Origin: Chthoniobacter flavus
GTDB lineage: Bacteria; Verrucomicrobiota; Verrucomicrobiia; Chthoniobacterales; Terrimicrobiaceae
NCBI GenBank assembly: GCA_945903555.1
Contig: CAMDOJ010000055.1
Location: 1 to 9,999 of the forward strand
Reading direction: 5' to 3'
DNA length: 9,999 nt
Positions within the stretch are counted from its first letter, which is position 1. The number at the start of each line of letters is the position of its first letter. Positions 1 through 7,088 of this stretch are shown piece after piece. The notes beneath the pieces were generated by a model that saw only the letters and a list, made by a program, of their open reading frames with translations, had not been told where the DNA came from and did not search any database. The position numbers were made by a program, and so were the translations under genes.

Positions 1-1014
1 AATAGCGCGATCCGACCAAGTGAAATCGCAGCACAAATCCAAGCGCACCCACTCCACACCAGTGATGATGCTCTCGTGGTTGCTGACCTCCTAATTTTTG
101 AAAAACCAGAGGGAAAGAAGAAGATCATCGCGGATCTCGCCACTTCCCGCTACTCAGCCCCGACCCCAGATGCCATTGCGTTTGCACGATGGCTTAATCG
201 ACGCTTTGACTACAAAGAAGCCATCGACTTCATTGGTAAAGACCGGGCGCTTTCTGATGCGGACTGGCTTCTTGTTTATCTCGATGCCCATGCCGGACTC
301 GACCGCTGGGGGGATGTATTCACCCTTCTCGATGCCGATACCGTCGTCGGACTTTCCGAAAGTATTCGTCTCCTCTTTCTGGCGCGGGCCGCAAAAAAAG
401 CCGGAAAAGAAATCGAAGCCGATGACCTGTGGCGAGAAATGCATCGGATCTTGGCTTTTGAAAAACCCGAAATTGCATCTTTTGTCGCCGCCTACACATT
501 TCGAATCGGCGAACCCGAACAGTCAATTAAAGCTTACCGCATTCTAGCCCACCGCAGAGATACGGCCTTGGAGGGATATCTTGGCATCACTCGTAATTGG
601 CCTAAAAACGATCCAGCTGAAAACCTCCTCGCTGTTTATGATGAGTTTCTTCAATCGTTCCCTAACCTCACCGGGCAACAAATCGAGCAAGCTTATCTAG
701 AACTGCTTGTAGGCCGAGATACAACCGAAGCCGCAGCGAAGGCATTGAGTCTACTCAAGCATTCGCCCGATTCACTCCCCGCCATAAGTTCCGCAGCACT
801 TGGGCTTCTTAAAATGGGGGAAATCGAAAAGGCGAACGCCACTTGTAAAGCAAAAGAAATCGATTGGCAAAATGCCAAGGATTCATTGAAGTGCGTGCGC
901 GTGGCTGTCCTCCAAGCGGCAGGAAAGAACCAAGAAGCCGAGGAGATCGCTTCCCGCATCAACAAGTCCCAAATCCGTCCCGAAGAACTTAAGCTGCTAG
1001 AAACGAATCCCTAG
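1..1014 (+). CDS. TPR-like helical repeat protein, 5' end outside window (partial)
   Basis: The reading frame is open from base 1 to a TAG at 1012-1014, giving 337 visible residues. The GTG at 76 is only an internal codon, so the true start lies upstream of the window. The protein looks almost wholly alpha-helical, with helix-turn-helix pairs of TPR character, for example segments near residues 122-150, 158-185, 258-285 and 294-320 with the alternating small-residue pattern (A, G, L) typical of TPRs. No catalytic motif, signal peptide or membrane segment is seen in this part. Such proteins are usually scaffolds for protein-protein contacts, and the partner here is unknown. It runs convergently to trmB and overlaps its last 26 bp, so it is not part of the minus-strand operon. 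I cannot assign a family name. Confidence 0.8.
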   Translation, partial: NSAIRPSEIAAQIQAHPLHTSDDALVVADLLIFEKPEGKKKIIADLATSRYSAPTPDAIAFARWLNRRFDYKEAIDFIGKDRALSDADWLLVYLDAHAGLDRWGDVFTLLDADTVVGLSESIRLLFLARAAKKAGKEIEADDLWREMHRILAFEKPEIASFVAAYTFRIGEPEQSIKAYRILAHRRDTALEGYLGITRNWPKNDPAENLLAVYDEFLQSFPNLTGQQIEQAYLELLVGRDTTEAAAKALSLLKHSPDSLPAISSAALGLLKMGEIEKANATCKAKEIDWQNAKDSLKCVRVAVLQAAGKNQEAEEIASRINKSQIRPEELKLLETNP

Positions 1015-1582
1015 CAATCGACCGCAAGCAGACTTGATGTGGCTTCATGCCCATCGCTCGAAATTTTTTTTCAAATGCGGTTTCCACAGTTTCCCGGCCA
1101 TCATTCCATGGCAACTCACTCCATCCGACTCGAGTGAGATCTCTCATTTCGCAAAAGTAGGACTCGCAATCCGTCATTAATCTCAATGTCCCACTCGGTC
1201 GCAACACGCGACGAATCTCTTCGAGAAAAGAGGCCTGAAAAACGCGTCGTCCAGCATGCCGGCGCTTCGGCCAAGGATCGGGGAAATACAAGTGGAACGT
1301 GGTCACGCTAGCCGACGGAACCAGTTTTTGAAGAGGCTCGGATCCCAGCCCTTGAACTGCAAAAGCATTCGCGAGACCCATACGCCCAATCTTTCGAAGA
1401 CATTTATTCACACGATCCGCCTGTTTCTCCAAACCGAGAAAATGAGTGCCAGGATTCATCGCCGCCATACCGATAAAAAAAGCTCCACGGTGACATCCGA
1501 AGTCGATTTCCAACGGCGGCGCACCTGGCTCTATCCAACCAGTCGGAATCATCGTTTCCGTTGTCTCAGTGATAGGATTCAT
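989..1582 (-). CDS. trmB: tRNA (guanine-N7-)-methyltransferase TrmB
   Basis: The 197-residue protein is a class I SAM-dependent methyltransferase that makes m7G, usually at position 46 of tRNA variable loops, in the cytoplasm. The family signature FPDPWPKRRHAGRR lies at residues 100-113, and the late T-x-x-E-K-K-F block (168-174) is also typical. A SAM-binding strand-loop (E25-I-D-F-G-C-H-R-G33) is present, but its middle glycine is histidine, and the usual acidic residue after the third strand (G-D-A type motif) is not evident in V77-Q-G-L-G. The length is slightly short for the family. The start at 1582 has no Shine-Dalgarno sequence; Met11 (1552) is a possible alternative. The gene is 66 bp downstream of batE with no visible terminator between them, so read-through from the Bat operon is plausible. 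Its 3' end overlaps the convergent TPR gene. The signature makes the family call firm. Confidence 0.93.
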   Translation of the reverse strand: MNPITETTETMIPTGWIEPGAPPLEIDFGCHRGAFFIGMAAMNPGTHFLGLEKQADRVNKCLRKIGRMGLANAFAVQGLGSEPLQKLVPSASVTTFHLYFPDPWPKRRHAGRRVFQASFLEEIRRVLRPSGTLRLMTDCESYFCEMRDLTRVGWSELPWNDGRETVETAFEKKFRAMGMKPHQVCLRSIARDSFLAA

Positions 1583-1648
1583 TCATTTTCAAAACAGACC
1601 ATTTCCGCGAACACGTGACCAACTAAAATATTCAGCGATTGGGTCCCC

Positions 1649-2395
1649 TCACTTTGTCGGAATCACGGACTCGAGCCCCTCGCTCAGAAACCATCCTCTC
1701 GCTCCACCCGGCAACTGACCATAAATCCACCGACCGCGTTCAGAAATGGCTGTCACCACACTTCCCTGCGGAAGCTTCGTGACCTTCTCGGAGTTTTCGA
1801 CAGGCGTATTGAAAACCTCACAACCCTGTGGAGACATGATAAACCTTTGCCGAATCAAATTCACCCGCGGATCACATACCCAAGCAAGAGCGATCAACAC
1901 CGCCCCGATTGAAATCAAACCCACATCCCAAAAACGTCGCGTTCGCGAATGGAAGCCAGTCACTAAAATAAAAAGACCCAACCAGAATAGAACGACCCCA
2001 GTAAGGAGAATTGGGTTGAGTGGCACTTTACTGGCAACGCCCGTCTTCCAATCCGTAAAATCAGACGAAACTCCAAGTGCCAGGTTCGTTTCCACCAAGT
2101 CCTTTCGAGCTAAATCAAAAAGGGGATCCAAAATCAACGCCCTACGGAAGTTCAGTGCGGCTAAAGCAGGATTTGAAGACTTCTTGGCCGCCCCGCCTAA
2201 CTCATAATACACAGACGCCGATGGACGCGCGGTTTGGAGATGCCTCTCAAATAAGCGAATGGCCTCCGCATGGTCGCCATTGCTCGCCCTCAATCTCGCA
2301 TCAGAAAGATCATCACTCCAAGCTGGGCTTGCCGCGACGAGTAACAACACCGTCGCAATGGCACTTCGGAGGGAGCTTGTGGTTCTATTTTGCAT
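1649..2395 (-). CDS. batE: BatE-like protein: signal peptide, TPRs, two membrane segments, SH3-like domain
   Basis: The ATG at 2395 is chosen because it is followed at once by a signal peptide (residues 1-27, hydrophobic A-T-V-L-L-L-V-A-A, cleavage near P-A-W-S). The 248-residue product then has about two TPR units (residues 30-108), membrane segments at about 127-148 and 156-174 joined by an arginine-rich loop (S150-R-T-R-R), and a C-terminal bacterial SH3-like domain (about 183-243, with R-G-R-W and A-R-G-W-F-L). By the positive-inside rule the loop is cytoplasmic, which puts both the TPRs and the SH3-like domain in the periplasm. This architecture and its place after batD match BatE. The start lies inside the end of batD (11-bp overlap) with no Shine-Dalgarno sequence, so translation is probably coupled. 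The role is inferred to be protein or envelope binding within the Bat complex. Confidence 0.85.
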   Translation of the reverse strand: MQNRTTSSLRSAIATVLLLVAASPAWSDDLSDARLRASNGDHAEAIRLFERHLQTARPSASVYYELGGAAKKSSNPALAALNFRRALILDPLFDLARKDLVETNLALGVSSDFTDWKTGVASKVPLNPILLTGVVLFWLGLFILVTGFHSRTRRFWDVGLISIGAVLIALAWVCDPRVNLIRQRFIMSPQGCEVFNTPVENSEKVTKLPQGSVVTAISERGRWIYGQLPGGARGWFLSEGLESVIPTK

Positions 2396-4145
2396 ATTGA
2401 ATAACAACACGGGCGAGGACCTGAGTGACACGCTCCCGTTCATCGGAGGTGGCCTTCACTCCAGCCTTGGATGAATATTTGGATTCCGCAACACGCTCCT
2501 GCAAGACGCGAAGGACTTCTTTTTCTGCGTCGGTCAATCCAGGGATTTGGCCTGCCATTTCGGCATCTCCCCCAACGATGGAAGCAAGACAACCCGACGC
2601 CAATTCATAGAAAGCAGCATCCTCGCAAGTCGCCAATTCGGCAATCGCTATACGGACACGACTTGCCTCCGCCCTAGCACGCATATACTTCGAGCGAGTG
2701 AATTTTTTTACCAAAGTATAAATCAGCGCCACACCCCAAATGAAGGCGACATACAAATTAATCCAGAGAAACACGGGCCGCTTAAAAAGTGGCATCCAAC
2801 TCGATTCGCCACCTACATGGGATAACGGCATCATTGGCGACATAACAGGCTTGGGGGTCTCTGAGGGAACGGGAATGGCTACCGGACTTGGCGTGGGCAT
2901 AACCTCTCCAGCCTTCGCCTCGACAACAAATGGGGGGTGAGTAAGCGATTCATATTTCCCCGTAGCGGGATCAAGATAGGTGAACTTCAGCCCAGGAGTC
3001 TGATAACGTTCTTGCTTGGCAATGAGAACAAACTCAAAGGTCTTCGTTCCAGAAAAATGAATAGCGTCCGTAGGATCGAACTTTTCCGTGGGTGGGTATG
3101 ACCTCCAACCTTCGTCTGCAGTCAACTCAGGTGCCCCCATGGCATCAAAATTCCCCTGCCCTGAAACCAGAACCTTGATGGTGACAGGCTCTCCAGGCTC
3201 TGCTTTTTTCGGATTGGCACTCGCTTCCATATTAAATTTACCGATCGCTCCAGAGAAATTCTCCGGTTTCCCCTCCTTCGGCAGAGAAACCACCTCTATC
3301 GTGACAGGTTTTGTCTCAATGCTCACATCCCGACTATTCGTAAACATACCGGGCGGGAGCGCTCCGCCAAACTGCTGGAAAATATCAGCGAAGCCGGGAG
3401 GGGGGCTTCCAGGAACCTGCAATCGGGCCTCCAGACTCGATGCCGGAATCTCGAGCGCGCCGAACTTCACAGGCGTGATCCCAGTTTGAAAACCAAAAAC
3501 AACATAGTTTTCTCCATTAACAATCTGCTCACGCTTGGGAACATGGGTGAGCTTTTGAGCGGTGAATCCCTCGCCTCCGAAATTCGGGCGATCTCCGACT
3601 TCACCGCTGATCCGGGAATTAAAGTAATACCTCAACTCAGCTGGAACCACCTCGCCCACATAGGCCTTCTTTTTCGAGAGAAGAAGATCCCCAAAATACG
3701 GTGTCACTTGCCCAGCGGGAGGCTGGACGTCTGCGCGAGTCGAGGGGGCATTGGGAAGCCGCGGCGGAGCGCCTGCCATAACGGACAGTCGGGCAGGAGC
3801 TGTTTTCAGCGTTTTTTTGTCCACCTTCACCTCGATCGGCGGAATCGTAAACTCACCCGCATTCAATGGCACCACCGAATACGTGTAGGTCAGAGAAGAT
3901 GTCACCTTAACATTGTTCATTTCAAACCTCGTGGCCCGACCAAAAAGCTCTATCCGCAGACCCGCCACATCGATAGTTTGAGGCACCTCCGCATTTCTGC
4001 TATCACGAACCGTCACGACCAACTCGACAGGCTGCCCAACACTGGTGCTGGGACTGCTCAATCCCGCTGTAGCCTCTTGTGCTTGCAGAATGGCTGAAGC
4101 CGCCAAAAGAAAACCCATCCACAAAATAACAACTCGCTTTTTCAT
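2385..4145 (-). CDS. batD: BatD-like membrane-anchored periplasmic protein
   Basis: The start at 4145 is preferred over longer in-frame starts because the 586-residue product then opens with a signal peptide (M-K-K-R-V-V-I-L-W, hydrophobic to about residue 21, ending L-Q-A-Q). A long beta-rich region follows (about 25-410), typical of the BatD/oxygen-tolerance family, with repeated immunoglobulin-like strand patterns such as S-T-S-V-G-Q-P-V-E-L (33-42) and E-P-G-E-P-V-T-I (316-323). A Pro/Ser/Thr linker (about 415-440), one membrane segment (about 459-480) and a cytoplasmic helical tail of about 100 residues complete it. The large domain would therefore lie in the periplasm. The gene starts 7 bp after batBC stops and overlaps batE by 11 bp. 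The upstream A-rich sequence has no Shine-Dalgarno motif. The family is known from aerotolerance operons, but its molecular role is unresolved. Confidence 0.88.
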   Translation of the reverse strand: MKKRVVILWMGFLLAASAILQAQEATAGLSSPSTSVGQPVELVVTVRDSRNAEVPQTIDVAGLRIELFGRATRFEMNNVKVTSSLTYTYSVVPLNAGEFTIPPIEVKVDKKTLKTAPARLSVMAGAPPRLPNAPSTRADVQPPAGQVTPYFGDLLLSKKKAYVGEVVPAELRYYFNSRISGEVGDRPNFGGEGFTAQKLTHVPKREQIVNGENYVVFGFQTGITPVKFGALEIPASSLEARLQVPGSPPPGFADIFQQFGGALPPGMFTNSRDVSIETKPVTIEVVSLPKEGKPENFSGAIGKFNMEASANPKKAEPGEPVTIKVLVSGQGNFDAMGAPELTADEGWRSYPPTEKFDPTDAIHFSGTKTFEFVLIAKQERYQTPGLKFTYLDPATGKYESLTHPPFVVEAKAGEVMPTPSPVAIPVPSETPKPVMSPMMPLSHVGGESSWMPLFKRPVFLWINLYVAFIWGVALIYTLVKKFTRSKYMRARAEASRVRIAIAELATCEDAAFYELASGCLASIVGGDAEMAGQIPGLTDAEKEVLRVLQERVAESKYSSKAGVKATSDERERVTQVLARVVIQYAK

Positions 4146-4152
4146 TATTTTT

Positions 4153-6102
4153 TTACCAGTCGCGAAGCACCTCTTGCGAGGTTTGCTGCTCCATGAGATT
4201 GACTTTGCCCTCCTCGTTCCGAAGTGAATTAAGCAGAGCCCTCGCCTGACTTGGCGACATCTGACCCGCCTTCTCCTCCTCCGCTCCAGCCACACCCTGA
4301 TCCTGCTTTTGATTTTCAGGCGAGGGCTTGGGCTCCTCCGGCCTCGCATTCTTTAAATCCCCTTCCTTCTTTTCACCCGGCGTAGGTGAAGGAGCAGGGG
4401 AATTCTGGTCATTCTTTTTGTCAGATTGGCTCTCATCCTTTTTCGAGTCCTGTGGCTTTTTGTCCTCAGAATCCGTGAGGTCTTTCTCGTCCTCTTTTTT
4501 GTCCTCAGGCTTTTTCTCGGAGTCATTCTTGTCCTGATCACCCGATTTTTCCTTTTGGTCTTGATCTTTCTTATCCTGGTCTTTGCTCTGATCGTCCTTC
4601 TGATCCTTCTGATCCTTCTGATCCTTCTTGTCTTGTTGCTCCTGTTTTTCGAGGTCTTTCAGAAGCTTGTTGACGATATCGTGATTTTCTTTGGCAAATT
4701 TATTTGCGGGATTGAGCTTCAGCGCTTCGGAGTAATGCTCAATGGCACTTTTCCAGGCCGTCTTCTTAGCCTCTTTTTCCTTTGCCGCCTCACCGGTCCG
4801 AACAAGGGAGTTGGCGAGGTTATAGGAGGCTTCCTCTCGGCGCTTTTTGTCTTCAGAGAGGAGCGCTTTAGTGAAATGCGAGATAGCTTGGTCAAACTTA
4901 CCAGACTTGTAAGCGGCCGCGCCGGCATTGAATTGCAAGGGACGCGAATCAGGTTCGGATTGGAGTCCTTTTTCGAATGCAGCCCCAGCCTGCTCGAATT
5001 GCCCCGCCATGTAATCTTGAAGGCCGTTGGTTCCAGCGTGGCTCATGGGAGTGGTAGTAAAAAACAAGGTGAGCACAGCCAAAGCCAGCGGCACCTTCCG
5101 GCGTCGATCACCTGGAAGAACGGATAGCATCAGACAAAAAACCGCAACCCCAAGCGGCCACTGGTAACGCTCTATAGGTTGACGCGATGTGAAAACCCCG
5201 TTCTCGGTTAGCTCCATTGGCTCAATGCCTTTTTGAAATATCTCCTTGGCGGCATCGGGTCCGATGGACACAAAAATTCCTCCTGTCGCTTGAGCGATTT
5301 CGTTCAAGCGAGCTGCATCCAACTTGGAATTCACAGGCTTTCCAGAAGCATCGCGCACGAAATCCTGCCGCCCATCTTGTGTTCGCATAGGTATAAGTGA
5401 TCCAGTTGTCGAGCCTATCCCGACGGTGAAAATGCGAATCCCTTCCGAGGCGGCCTGCTTAGCTGCAGCGATTCCATCGGCATCCAACTCCTCGCCATCT
5501 GTTAAAATCACCAGCGCCCTAGTCTGTCCCTCAGCCTTGCCAAAGGCCTCCCTTGCTGTGGCTATAGCGGCGGCGATATTCGTCCCACCCTTCGGAATCA
5601 CATTCGTGTCGATCTCATCCAGTGAATTGGTCACGGCCGAGTAATCCAAGGTGAGTGGCGCCTGCAAAAAAGCGGAACCGGCAAAAGCAATAAGCCCCAC
5701 GCGATCCCCCTTAAGAATTCGCATGAGATCCTGGCTAAAAAGTTTAGCCCGAGTGAGACGATCGGGTGCGATATCCGTCGCCAGCATGCTTTTCGAGGTA
5801 TCCAACGCGATCACCACATCTCGACCCATTTGCTTGGTTTCCTTTTCAATAAAACCATAACGAGGTTGAGCCAGAGCGAGAATCACGCCAACCATCGCCA
5901 GCAAGAGCAGGAGCGCTCGAAAAACTCGCCGTGACACACACACTGATCCTGCGAGTTGACTCCGCAAGCGAGGTGCCACGACCTTGGCAATCAACACGCG
6001 ACTGCGATGGAGTGACCACACGTAAACACTCGCTAATGCTGGCAGCAGCGCGAGGCACCATATCCATTGGGGATTACCGAATGTCAGGGCAATCGTCTCC
6101 AT
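4153..6102 (-). CDS. batB: BatB-BatC fusion: VWA membrane protein joined to TPR protein
   Basis: The 649-residue protein joins two proteins that are separate in many Bat operons. Residues 1-330 are BatB-like: membrane segments near 13-31 and 62-78, a VWA domain with an intact metal site (D101-T-S-K-S105, T174 in G-G-T, D202 in T-D-G-E-E), and a membrane segment at 316-330. Residues 336-356 form a basic-then-hydrophobic stretch ending S-H-A, which resembles a signal peptide. TPRs follow at about 357-480, typical of BatC. Residues 483-612 are a low-complexity Lys/Asp/Gln/Glu/Pro linker. The C-terminus has a conserved-looking block, M615-S-P-S-Q-A-R-A-L-L, ending R-D-W. The start overlaps batA by 19 bp and lacks a Shine-Dalgarno sequence. 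The VWA domain probably binds a partner through a divalent metal. The fusion is seen directly; its effect is unknown. Confidence 0.92.
   Translation of the reverse strand: METIALTFGNPQWIWCLALLPALASVYVWSLHRSRVLIAKVVAPRLRSQLAGSVCVSRRVFRALLLLLAMVGVILALAQPRYGFIEKETKQMGRDVVIALDTSKSMLATDIAPDRLTRAKLFSQDLMRILKGDRVGLIAFAGSAFLQAPLTLDYSAVTNSLDEIDTNVIPKGGTNIAAAIATAREAFGKAEGQTRALVILTDGEELDADGIAAAKQAASEGIRIFTVGIGSTTGSLIPMRTQDGRQDFVRDASGKPVNSKLDAARLNEIAQATGGIFVSIGPDAAKEIFQKGIEPMELTENGVFTSRQPIERYQWPLGVAVFCLMLSVLPGDRRRKVPLALAVLTLFFTTTPMSHAGTNGLQDYMAGQFEQAGAAFEKGLQSEPDSRPLQFNAGAAAYKSGKFDQAISHFTKALLSEDKKRREEASYNLANSLVRTGEAAKEKEAKKTAWKSAIEHYSEALKLNPANKFAKENHDIVNKLLKDLEKQEQQDKKDQKDQKDQKDDQSKDQDKKDQDQKEKSGDQDKNDSEKKPEDKKEDEKDLTDSEDKKPQDSKKDESQSDKKNDQNSPAPSPTPGEKKEGDLKNARPEEPKPSPENQKQDQGVAGAEEEKAGQMSPSQARALLNSLRNEEGKVNLMEQQTSQEVLRDW
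4601..4627 (-). repeat. Three perfect 9-bp tandem repeats coding Lys-Asp-Gln
   Basis: The plus-strand unit tgatccttc occurs three times head to tail at 4601-4609, 4610-4618 and 4619-4627, with a degenerate related unit just before (4589-4600). On the coding strand the units encode repeated K-D-Q in the low-complexity linker of the BatB-BatC fusion. Because the unit is a multiple of three, gain or loss of copies would keep the frame and only change linker length. Confidence 0.9.
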
Positions 6103-7088
6103 AGCGTTTGAGAAAGCAGCATTTCAAGAATCAGGCAGGCAAGTCCGGGGATGAGGAACCAGTGAAAAAGGTCACGATACTGGGCGGTCTTTTCGACTTC
6201 GATCTTGGACTTCTCAAGCTTGTCGATCTCGCCAAAAATGGTTTTGAGCGATTCGGTATCTGTCGCGCGGAAAAATTTTCCGTTGGTGATGGCGGCGATT
6301 TCTTGGAGTGTCTTTTCGTCAAACTTCATAAGCACATTACGATAAACTGTACGCCCAAATGCATTCGTCATCGGAAAAGGCACCTCCCCCTCCGTTCCAG
6401 CACCGATTGTATAAATGCGGATCCCCAGAGTTTTAGCAGCTTCGGCAGCTGTGAGTGGCATGACTTTTCCGGCATTGTTGTCACCATCGGTGAGAAGAAC
6501 GATGAGCTTCGTTTTGGCTTCCTTGTCCTTAAGCCGATTGGAGGCAGAAGCGATAGCGGAACCCACCGCAGTCCCATCCTCAACAAGGCCGATCCGAAGC
6601 CGATCTAGATTCTGTATTAACCAATCGTGATCGAGGGTGAGTGGGCTGACCAAATAGGGCCGACCCGCAAATGCAACTATGCCGATGCGGTCGTTCGGAC
6701 GCTCACGAATGAATTGCTCGGTCACCCGCTTGACGGCCTCGATACGGTTCGCCCGACTATTTCCTATCGTAAAATCCTCAGCGAGCATCGAGCCAGACAC
6801 GTCTAGGGCGAGCATGATGTCGACGCCGGTTGCCTGTACACGCGTCACAATGCGACCGAGTTGCGGCCGAGCAAGGGCAATAACGAATAATCCAAGGCTC
6901 AAATAGACCAACCCCGCCAGAATGCCGCCGGCCTTGGATCGGCGGCGTTGACCGATCTTAGCGAGCATGGCCGTAGTGGAAAATAAAACTCCCGCCGTAC
7001 CTCCAAACTTCCCCTTCAAGTAGGAAAGTAAAGGAACAACCAAAAGCAGACAAAGCAGCCAAGGATTGGCAAAAGAAAAGTCTCTCAT
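6084..7088 (-). CDS. batA: BatA-like VWA-domain membrane protein
   Basis: The 334-residue protein has membrane segments at about 8-24 and 55-74, a VWA domain, and a C-terminal membrane segment at about 308-326. The metal-ion-dependent adhesion site is complete: D96-V-S-G-S100, T173 in D-G-T, and D201 in T-D-G-D-N. Blocks such as A-L-A-R-P-Q just after the second membrane segment and G-I-V-A-F-A-G-R-P-Y are hallmarks of BatA/BatB. With the membrane segments on either side, the VWA domain should sit on one face of the cytoplasmic membrane. Which face is debated for the family. The start forms a 4-bp ATGA overlap with the DUF4381-like gene, and it is the only start in the operon with a clear Shine-Dalgarno sequence. 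Its 3' end overlaps batBC by 19 bp. It probably partners the MoxR ATPase and BatB. Confidence 0.93.
   Translation of the reverse strand: MRDFSFANPWLLCLLLVVPLLSYLKGKFGGTAGVLFSTTAMLAKIGQRRRSKAGGILAGLVYLSLGLFVIALARPQLGRIVTRVQATGVDIMLALDVSGSMLAEDFTIGNSRANRIEAVKRVTEQFIRERPNDRIGIVAFAGRPYLVSPLTLDHDWLIQNLDRLRIGLVEDGTAVGSAIASASNRLKDKEAKTKLIVLLTDGDNNAGKVMPLTAAEAAKTLGIRIYTIGAGTEGEVPFPMTNAFGRTVYRNVLMKFDEKTLQEIAAITNGKFFRATDTESLKTIFGEIDKLEKSKIEVEKTAQYRDLFHWFLIPGLACLILEMLLSQTLWRRLP

Noticed and set aside
1061..1071. Run of eight T on the plus strand downstream of the TPR gene, as a possible terminator.
   Set aside because: No stable hairpin precedes it, and on the other strand it is the Glu-Lys-Lys-Phe codons of the conserved TrmB block.
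2396..2443. Possible 16-residue upstream extension of BatE.
   Set aside because: It would place extra residues before a good signal peptide and lies within batD; the Met at 2395 gives the signal peptide at the N-terminus.
4146..4349. Possible 68-residue arginine-rich N-terminal extension of BatD.
   Set aside because: It overlaps the end of the batBC coding sequence in another frame, and the signal peptide begins exactly at the Met at 4145.
4426..5127. Plus-strand 233-codon open frame with a very hydrophobic leucine/phenylalanine/valine-rich N-terminus, looking like a membrane protein.
   Set aside because: It is the antisense of the Lys/Asp/Glu/Gln-rich linker and TPRs of the BatB-BatC fusion. 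The reverse complements of those codons give Leu, Phe, Val and Ile automatically; there is no supporting motif.
6108..6608. Plus-strand 166-codon open frame opposite batA.
   Set aside because: It is antisense to the VWA domain of batA, with no recognisable domain or start signal.
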